Source of the DNA: JAYEJB01 sp034716415 | GTDB taxonomy: Bacteria > Patescibacteriota > Patescibacteriia > SG8-24 | Direction of reading: 5' to 3' | DNA length: 20,676 bases | Assembly (NCBI GenBank): GCA_034716415.1 | Contig: JAYEJB010000006.1 | Coordinates: forward strand, 1 to 20,676 | Shown: positions 14,934-20,676 of the stretch, piece by piece | How positions within the stretch are numbered: the first letter of the stretch is position 1 | Layout: each line of letters begins with the position of its first letter | Position numbers and translations under genes: made by a program | The notes under the pieces: generated by a model | What the model was told of the DNA's origin: nothing | Database searches by the model: none | The model's input: only the letters and a program-made list of their open reading frames with translations

Positions 14934-14942
14934 TGGTATAAT
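14934..14942 (+). promoter_or_regulatory. extended -10 promoter for the giant surface-protein gene
   Basis: TATAAT (14937-14942) preceded by TG (14934-14935) is a perfect extended -10. No good -35 lies at 16-18 bp, as is common for extended -10 promoters. Transcription would start near 14949. A hairpin, AAAGGG (14958-14963) / CCCTTT (14975-14980), follows in the leader. Confidence 0.65.
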
Positions 14943-15002
14943 ATACAGAGAATAAGGAAAGGGCAAAAAGATATCCCTTTAAAAACAAAAATAGTGGGTT
15001 TT

Positions 15003-18000
15003 TTGGCCAAAACTAGGGCAATCCTTTACATCCTGACTAGGAGGAAGGCGAGGAAGCGTGTTTTGAACGTCCTCGTTTTTGTTTTATTCAGTGGTTTTTT
15101 CTTCCTGAACGCAGTGCCAGTTGAGGCTGCAGCCTGCGCGACGGGCGCGGATATCACCTTGAGCACGGACTGCACCTGGGACACCGGTACGCACACCTAC
15201 ACCGGCACGCTGACCATCAACAGCGGTGTGACAGTGACGGCGGGGAACGCCAGTACGCCAGCACTTGTCGTGGTCGTCGCGGAAGACGTCGATGTACAGG
15301 GGATCATCACGAACGACGGCATGGGCAGTGCCTGTTCGACCGGGACCGGTCAGGGCGGCGATTCGACCTATCCATCAGGTGCCGGCTACGGCGGGCTGGG
15401 CGGAAACGGAAATACTGACGTTACGGCCGGTGGTGCCGCGTACGGTGATGTCACGACGCCTGACGACATCGGCTCAGGTGGCGGTCACCGGAGCGGGTAT
15501 TCCGGCTGTCGCGGCGGTGCGGGTGGCGGTGCGTTCAAGCTGGACGCTTCGGGTACGGTCACATTGGGCGGTACGATCACTGCCGACGGAGTATCCGGGT
15601 CAGTCGCGCAGTACGGCGGCGGCGGCTCCGGTGGTTCGGTCTGGATTCAAGCCGGCACGATCACCGGCACGGGAACCGTGACCTCCGACGGCGGAGACGG
15701 ACACATTAATGGGGGTGGCGGCGCAGGCGGACGTATCGCCATCGAATACGCCGTCGATAGCTCTTCGAACTGGGCCACGCAAGCCGGCGGCGGCGATAGG
15801 GGAAGCAGCAACACCTCGACCATCGGTATGGGTGCGGCCGGTACCTCCTGGCGTTACGACGGTTCGGGAAACGGTGACCTTACCATCGGCGGCGGCGACC
15901 GAACCTATCCCAACTACACCGACCAGGTCACGACTTCGTCGCAGACCTACGACAACATCACCATCAAGGACGGGGCAGAGTATCGTGTTCCGAGTTCGTT
16001 CGATCTGACGCTCGGATCCTCCGGCACACTTACCGGTGGCGGCACCGAACAGTCGCGGATGACCGTCGCGTCCGGAAGTCAGTTCGATGTCGGTTCGACG
16101 ACATTCGCGGTGACGGGGCTTGATGTCTACGATTACGGCACCATAGCCACGGCCACGACGCTTTCACTCGAATCCGATTCGACTTTCGTCTTCGATGCCG
16201 ATACCGGGACATTCACCGCCGGTCTCTCGACCCTGACCGTAAAGAGCGGTACGACGTTCTCCGTCGCCGGCACCTCGACCCTTAGTCTCACGACCGTGGA
16301 CATCCAATCCGGCGGCACGATGACACATGAGAACAACAGCACGACACTGGATAATGTCCTGGACTTGTCGGTTACCGACCTGACGGTCGATGGGACCATC
16401 GATGTCGACGATAAAGGTTATGACTGCGGAACCGGTCCCGGTGTGGGGGGCGATTCGACCTATCCTTCAGGTGCCGGACATGGCGGTTTGGGCGGAAACG
16501 GATATGGCGACGGCACCGCGGGCGGTGAGGTATACGGTGCAGTGAAGTCCCCCGACGAGCTCGGTTCAGCCGGCGGACACCGCACCGGTTATTCGGGCTG
16601 TCGCGGCGGAAGCGGCGGCGGCGCGGTCAAGGTCATAGCCACCGGCACGATCGATATCGACGGTCTCATATCGGCGGATGGTGGTGCGAGCGCCGTCGGC
16701 TACGGCGGCGGCGGTTCGGGTGGTTCAGTCTGGCTTGATTCCAGCACCATCACAGGTACGGGAACGGTCACTTCGAACGGGGGTGATGGACACTTCAACA
16801 GCGGCGGCGGTGGTGGAGGCCGCATCGCCTATAAATACAATGTCGATTCTTCCAGCTGGGCCATCCAGAGTTACGGCGGTGACCGCGGGTCATCGAACAC
16901 ATCTCAGCTCGGACAGGGAGCCGCTGGCACTATCTATAGTGACGACAAGGATGACTCTAACGTCAACGGCTATCTGACGCTCAAGAACCTCAGCAGGTTG
17001 TACGCCAATTACACTAAGCAATATGAATCGTCTGTCGCGTTCGATAGTATCAATCTCTTAGAGAAGGCGTACTATAAGGTACCGAATACCAAGACTATCG
17101 AACTCGCAGATGGTGGAAGTTATACCGGTGACAGCACAGGTAAGCTGGAGGCGGACGACGGCGGCACTTTCGATATCAAGTCGACAACATTTACCATCAA
17201 CGGTGTCGATACCAAGCTTTCCGGTACGATTTCGACCGTGACCAATTTGACCATCACCAATGCACAGTTTGAACATGATTCCATCACCGGCACCTTCGAT
17301 TCTTTGAGCGACCTGACAATCGACACTGGGGCTACTTATATCATGCAGGGCACGACTACGACCGCGCTTGCAAACGTGACAGTGAAGAACGGCGGGACGT
17401 TGACACATGAGGCTAACAGTTCCACGCACGTAAATGAGATTGATATCACCTGTACGTCGCTTGATGTCGAGTCCGGTGGAACGATCGATGTCGACGGTAA
17501 GGGTTACGGAGCCGGTCTCGGGCCGGGCGATGGAGCCGACAACGGTAACGCTATCTGTAGCGGCGCCGGATACGGTGGTAACGGCGGTCGGTCAAATTAT
17601 GATGAGGCCGGAGGAACTACTTACGGAGATGCCAAACAGCCGGCAGATTTGGGATCGGGTGGTGGCATCTACTCCAGTGGCAGCAATGCCGGCGGTGGCA
17701 TGGTCAAAGCGATTTGTACCGGCACGATTACCGTAAACGGCACGATCACATCGCAGGGTGTCGGCAGTCTTCAGGACGGCGGCGGCTCCGGTGGTTCGGT
17801 CTGGCTCGATGCTGGTACGGTGGCGGGTTCCGGTACGGTCACTGCCGATGGTGGTCCGGGCTACAGTACAAGTAACGGTGGCGGAGGTGGCGGACGTATC
17901 GCCCTATATTGGACGAATGGCACTTCGCCGAAGACCGCCTGGACAGTGTCGGCATACGGATATGACATGACTCTATCCGGTACTCTGGAGGAAGACGGCG

Positions 18001-20676
18001 GTGCGGGGACCATATTTTACGATGATAAGGACGACTCGAATGATCAGGGTGAATTCGTAGTTGATAACAGTGACCGTACGGATAGCGCCGAGACGACGCA
18101 GACCACGAGCAAGTCATACACGTTCGACATCATCAATATCAATAATGATGTCAGATATGTTTTGCCTAGCACATCGACGTTAATATTGGATACCAGCGGC
18201 ACTATGGCGTCGACCGGATCAGAGCAGTGCCAGCTGAAGATCGAATCCGGTGCTACCTTCACGCCGAGCGGCGCCACATCATATACGTTCGATAATTTTG
18301 ATGTGGATCATGACGGTACTGTCTCCGTAGTGACCGGACTGACGGTACAGAACGGTGCGTATGAGTTCGATGTCGGTAGTGCCACCTTCTCCGCCGGTAA
18401 CTTGAGTTCGCTCACTGTGGATACGGGCGGCAGTTTCTCGACCGAGAGTACGACCACTATGACAATCGGCACGGTCCTGTTGCAGAACGGTGGCCTCCTG
18501 ACGCATGCCGTCAACTCGACCGTCCCGAAGACGAACGAGCTCGACATATCCGCGACGACATTCACCATCAACGATTCCAGCAGCGCGATCGATGTCGACG
18601 GCAAGGGATACGGACCGAGTGAAGGTCCGGGTCAGGGTGCGGACAACGGCAACGCCCGTTGTAGCGGCGGCGGATATGGCGGAAACGGCGGTAATTCCGG
18701 ATACGACGAGGATGGGGGAACGACCTACGGCGACGCCAAACAGCCGGTCGATCCAGGCTCGGGGGGCGGTATCTACAGCGGGGGCAGCAACTACGGTGGC
18801 GGCGTAGTGCGGCTCGACGTTTCGGGCACGCTCACACTGAACGGTGAAATCAAGGCGACGGGAGTCGTCAGCACGCAGGACGGCGGCGGCTCGGGCGGTT
18901 CGGTCTGGATCTCGGCTGGCACGGTGGCCGGGGCCGGAACGGTTTCCGCGGACGGTGGGCCAGGTCCGACGAATAACGCAGGGGGCGGCGGAGGCGGCGG
19001 CCGTATCGCCATCTATTGGACGGACGGCAACGCCAAGACGAACTGGAACGTGACGGCCTACGGCGGGAATCCGACGGTTAGCGGCACCACTGAAGAGGAC
19101 GGCGGTGCCGGCACTATCTTCTACGACGACCTGGACGACGGCGATAACCAGGGAGAATTCGTCGCCGACAACGGCGTCTGCGACAGCAGCAGTGAGACTA
19201 CGCAAGTATCCGGCACCACTCTCACCTTCGATGACATCACCATCAGCGGTGGCACGAGATACGTCATACCGAACACTTCGACACTGATCCTGGATACGAG
19301 CGGTACGTTCACCGGAGGCGGAGCGAGCCAGCCGTCCCTTACGATCGATTCAGGTGGCACATTCACGTATGCGGCATCCAGCTGGAATCTGGCTACACCG
19401 ATCGATTTCTACCATCGCGGCACAGTAGCTACGGTTACAAACTTCACAACGGGTTCCTCGGTCAATTATCTATATGATACTGATAATGCGTCATTCTCGG
19501 CCGGGCTCACGGATCTCACTGTGGCGAGCGGTGGTCAGTTCTCAACCGAAGGCACGACTACGTTTTCGCTTACCAACCTGTCGATTTCGAGCGGTGGAAC
19601 GCTGACTCATGAGATAAACGGGACGACACATGATAATGAGTTGGACATCTCCGCGACGACCATCTCGATCGACGGAACGATTGACGCGCGAGTCAAGGGG
19701 TATGACACGGGTGAAGGTCCAGGGCAGGGTGAAGATGAAGGCAACGCGAAGGGTAGTGGTGGAGGTTACGGCGGAAACGGAGGAGATACGTCGGTAGGAA
19801 CTGGAGGTGTCACGTACGGTTCCGCCACCCAGCCCTCGGACCTCGGTTCGGGCGGAGGGTTGTACGGTGCCTCGAACGCTCCGGGAGGTGGGATGGTCAA
19901 GCTGTTCGCCACTTCAGGCACTTTCAACCTGAACGGGACTATCAGCACTGACGGCGGTTCGGGAACGAGCGACGGTGGCGGTTCCGGGGGCTCCGTCTGG
20001 ATAAATGCAGGCACCATCGCCGGGACCGGCACCATTACCGCGGACGGGGGTCCTGGAACGGGTATCTATCCAGGGGGCGGCGGCGGCGGACGCATTGCAA
20101 TCTATTATACGACCGACAATTCGTCGAGCTGGATCAAGACCGCAATCGGCGGCACCGGAAATACCGGAGGTGTCACTGACAGGGACGGTGGTGCAGGAAC
20201 CATCTATACCAAGCAGGGCTCGGCTGACGGTGATTTCGTGGTCAATAACGGCAGTCGTCAATACTCCAATTTTACTACGCAGGTTTCCGGTGAGACATTT
20301 ACGTTCGATAATATCACTATCAGCGGTGACACTAACTATGTTGTTGCTGATAATACATCTTTAACGTTGGACACCGGCGGCACCTTCACCGGCGGCGGGA
20401 CTTATGAGCCGTCCATTACAGTTGAGGCAAACGGCACACTCGACCTCTCACCCGCCAGCACGATCGACGATATCGCCATCACCAACAACGGTAACGCCAC
20501 CTTGGCGACGATTCTTACCAACCAGAACGCCAACTGGATCAATACCGGCACCATCGCTGGAGTCTCGACTTTCACCTGCGCTTCAGGTTCCTGCACCAAT
20601 GAAGGTAACTTCTCCGGAGGAATCCATACTCTCAATGTCGGCAACGGCGGCAACTTCACTCAGCGTTCCAACTCAG
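15003..20676 (+). CDS. giant secreted glycine-rich modular surface protein (3' end outside window)
   Basis: One frame stays open from here to the window edge, at least 1891 codons, and the stop is not seen. TTG 15003 gives a classic signal peptide: basic n-region (TRRKARKR), hydrophobic core (VLVFVLFSGFFFLNAV) and a probable cleavage after VEA. GTG 14994 is an alternative start. No ATG or well-spaced Shine-Dalgarno site is present. The mature part has five tandem modules of about 364 residues. Each starts with a block rich in Gly, Ser and Asp (GYGGNGG, then GSGGG, then GGGSGGSVW, then GGGGGRIAIY), followed by about 200 residues of Thr/Ser/Asp/Gly beta-strand repeats (SGGTLTHE, NELDISAT, TIDVDGKGY). 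The look is of a beta-helix adhesin or sheath protein. No catalytic motif is recognised. A sorting or anchoring signal, if any, is beyond the window. Confidence 0.85.
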   Translation, partial: MAKTRAILYILTRRKARKRVLNVLVFVLFSGFFFLNAVPVEAAACATGADITLSTDCTWDTGTHTYTGTLTINSGVTVTAGNASTPALVVVVAEDVDVQGIITNDGMGSACSTGTGQGGDSTYPSGAGYGGLGGNGNTDVTAGGAAYGDVTTPDDIGSGGGHRSGYSGCRGGAGGGAFKLDASGTVTLGGTITADGVSGSVAQYGGGGSGGSVWIQAGTITGTGTVTSDGGDGHINGGGGAGGRIAIEYAVDSSSNWATQAGGGDRGSSNTSTIGMGAAGTSWRYDGSGNGDLTIGGGDRTYPNYTDQVTTSSQTYDNITIKDGAEYRVPSSFDLTLGSSGTLTGGGTEQSRMTVASGSQFDVGSTTFAVTGLDVYDYGTIATATTLSLESDSTFVFDADTGTFTAGLSTLTVKSGTTFSVAGTSTLSLTTVDIQSGGTMTHENNSTTLDNVLDLSVTDLTVDGTIDVDDKGYDCGTGPGVGGDSTYPSGAGHGGLGGNGYGDGTAGGEVYGAVKSPDELGSAGGHRTGYSGCRGGSGGGAVKVIATGTIDIDGLISADGGASAVGYGGGGSGGSVWLDSSTITGTGTVTSNGGDGHFNSGGGGGGRIAYKYNVDSSSWAIQSYGGDRGSSNTSQLGQGAAGTIYSDDKDDSNVNGYLTLKNLSRLYANYTKQYESSVAFDSINLLEKAYYKVPNTKTIELADGGSYTGDSTGKLEADDGGTFDIKSTTFTINGVDTKLSGTISTVTNLTITNAQFEHDSITGTFDSLSDLTIDTGATYIMQGTTTTALANVTVKNGGTLTHEANSSTHVNEIDITCTSLDVESGGTIDVDGKGYGAGLGPGDGADNGNAICSGAGYGGNGGRSNYDEAGGTTYGDAKQPADLGSGGGIYSSGSNAGGGMVKAICTGTITVNGTITSQGVGSLQDGGGSGGSVWLDAGTVAGSGTVTADGGPGYSTSNGGGGGGRIALYWTNGTSPKTAWTVSAYGYDMTLSGTLEEDGGAGTIFYDDKDDSNDQGEFVVDNSDRTDSAETTQTTSKSYTFDIININNDVRYVLPSTSTLILDTSGTMASTGSEQCQLKIESGATFTPSGATSYTFDNFDVDHDGTVSVVTGLTVQNGAYEFDVGSATFSAGNLSSLTVDTGGSFSTESTTTMTIGTVLLQNGGLLTHAVNSTVPKTNELDISATTFTINDSSSAIDVDGKGYGPSEGPGQGADNGNARCSGGGYGGNGGNSGYDEDGGTTYGDAKQPVDPGSGGGIYSGGSNYGGGVVRLDVSGTLTLNGEIKATGVVSTQDGGGSGGSVWISAGTVAGAGTVSADGGPGPTNNAGGGGGGGRIAIYWTDGNAKTNWNVTAYGGNPTVSGTTEEDGGAGTIFYDDLDDGDNQGEFVADNGVCDSSSETTQVSGTTLTFDDITISGGTRYVIPNTSTLILDTSGTFTGGGASQPSLTIDSGGTFTYAASSWNLATPIDFYHRGTVATVTNFTTGSSVNYLYDTDNASFSAGLTDLTVASGGQFSTEGTTTFSLTNLSISSGGTLTHEINGTTHDNELDISATTISIDGTIDARVKGYDTGEGPGQGEDEGNAKGSGGGYGGNGGDTSVGTGGVTYGSATQPSDLGSGGGLYGASNAPGGGMVKLFATSGTFNLNGTISTDGGSGTSDGGGSGGSVWINAGTIAGTGTITADGGPGTGIYPGGGGGGRIAIYYTTDNSSSWIKTAIGGTGNTGGVTDRDGGAGTIYTKQGSADGDFVVNNGSRQYSNFTTQVSGETFTFDNITISGDTNYVVADNTSLTLDTGGTFTGGGTYEPSITVEANGTLDLSPASTIDDIAITNNGNATLATILTNQNANWINTGTIAGVSTFTCASGSCTNEGNFSGGIHTLNVGNGGNFTQRSNS
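15309..16400 (+). repeat. surface-protein module 1 (364 codons)
   Basis: The boundary is set by aligning the DG-x-G element (D at 15315) with IDVDGKGY of later modules. The GGGGSGGSVW core begins at 15615. It shares STYPSGAGYGGLGG and HRSGYSGCRGG with module 2, but not with modules 3-5. Confidence 0.7.
16401..17486 (+). repeat. surface-protein module 2 (362 codons)
   Basis: It begins at the IDVDDKGY element and has GGGGSGGSVW from 16704. It is closest to module 1 in the Gly-rich block (STYPSGAGHGGLGG, HRTGYSGCRGG). Confidence 0.75.
17487..18590 (+). repeat. surface-protein module 3 (368 codons)
   Basis: It begins at IDVDGKGYG, with DGGGSGGSVW from 17775. It shares ADNGNA, GYGGNGG, TTYGDAKQP and GTIFYDDKDD with module 4. 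Confidence 0.75.
18591..19682 (+). repeat. surface-protein module 4 (364 codons)
   Basis: It begins at IDVDGKGYG, with DGGGSGGSVW from 18879. It is most like module 3 in its Gly-rich half and shares LILDTSGT and NELDISAT blocks with its neighbours. Confidence 0.75.
19683..20676 (+). repeat. surface-protein module 5 (cut by window end)
   Basis: It begins at the IDARVKGY element, with DGGGSGGSVW from 19971. The last 80 or so codons (INTGTIAGVSTF, NEGNFSGGIH) drift away from the pattern of modules 1-4, so the next region may be a different domain. Confidence 0.7.

Noticed and set aside
15049..15080. Terminator-like hairpin (CGAGGA/TCCTCG followed by five T's)
   Set aside because: It falls inside the signal-peptide codons of the giant gene. 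The T-run encodes part of the hydrophobic core, so the resemblance is probably incidental, although attenuation cannot be excluded.
18279..19205. 308-codon open frame on the minus strand
   Set aside because: It is antisense to the giant modular gene; similar antisense frames recur along the gene because of its Gly/Thr/Asp codon pattern. The product looks like low-complexity shadow sequence.

Overview
The window looks like a chromosomal segment of a Patescibacteria/CPR-type bacterium, probably Parcubacteria-like. This is inferred from gene content: an isoleucyl-tRNA synthetase with an extra domain, a FemAB-type ligase, a DUF4012 protein co-encoded with a glycosyltransferase and a large repeat-domain membrane protein, very short intergenic gaps, and a giant glycine-rich exported protein. 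TGA ends ileS, ruvA and femAB, so the standard bacterial code applies and groups that read TGA as glycine are unlikely. No database search was possible.

Layout. 1-306 is a leader with two small dyads and a candidate promoter. 307-4315 is a rightward ileS-ruvA pair with a 1-nt gap. The IleRS carries a complete histidine-phosphatase domain inserted between the two halves of a CxxC / CxC zinc-ligand pattern. 4413-5465 is a FemAB-family ligase, followed by a 42-bp tandem repeat plus an inverted copy, then tRNA-Arg(CCG) and its terminator. 5749-6813 holds three small unrecognised genes, two of which encode membrane proteins. Two of the three have near-consensus promoters, all three have clear Shine-Dalgarno sites, and the last two converge on back-to-back terminators. 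6937-12666 is a leftward three-gene operon: GT4-type glycosyltransferase, DUF4012 protein, and a DUF11/CARDB-like repeat protein. A divergent promoter region separates it from glmS (12931-14769), which supplies glucosamine-6-phosphate for peptidoglycan and surface glycans. Three phased DnaA-box sequences and an AT-rich stretch follow. From about 15003 to the window edge runs one open frame of at least 1891 codons, encoding a secreted protein built of five ~364-residue modules.

Together the genes lean towards the cell envelope: amino-sugar supply (GlmS), peptidoglycan cross-bridge or related aminoacyl transfer (FemAB), glycan assembly (GT), membrane-anchored extracellular proteins (DUF4012, repeat protein) and a giant surface or adhesin-like protein, interleaved with translation (IleRS, tRNA-Arg) and recombination (RuvA) genes.

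The most notable points are the phosphatase domain embedded in IleRS, the giant modular protein, the repeat cluster beside the tRNA, a frame-shifting 16-bp tandem repeat at the start of the surface repeat protein, and the DnaA-box cluster.
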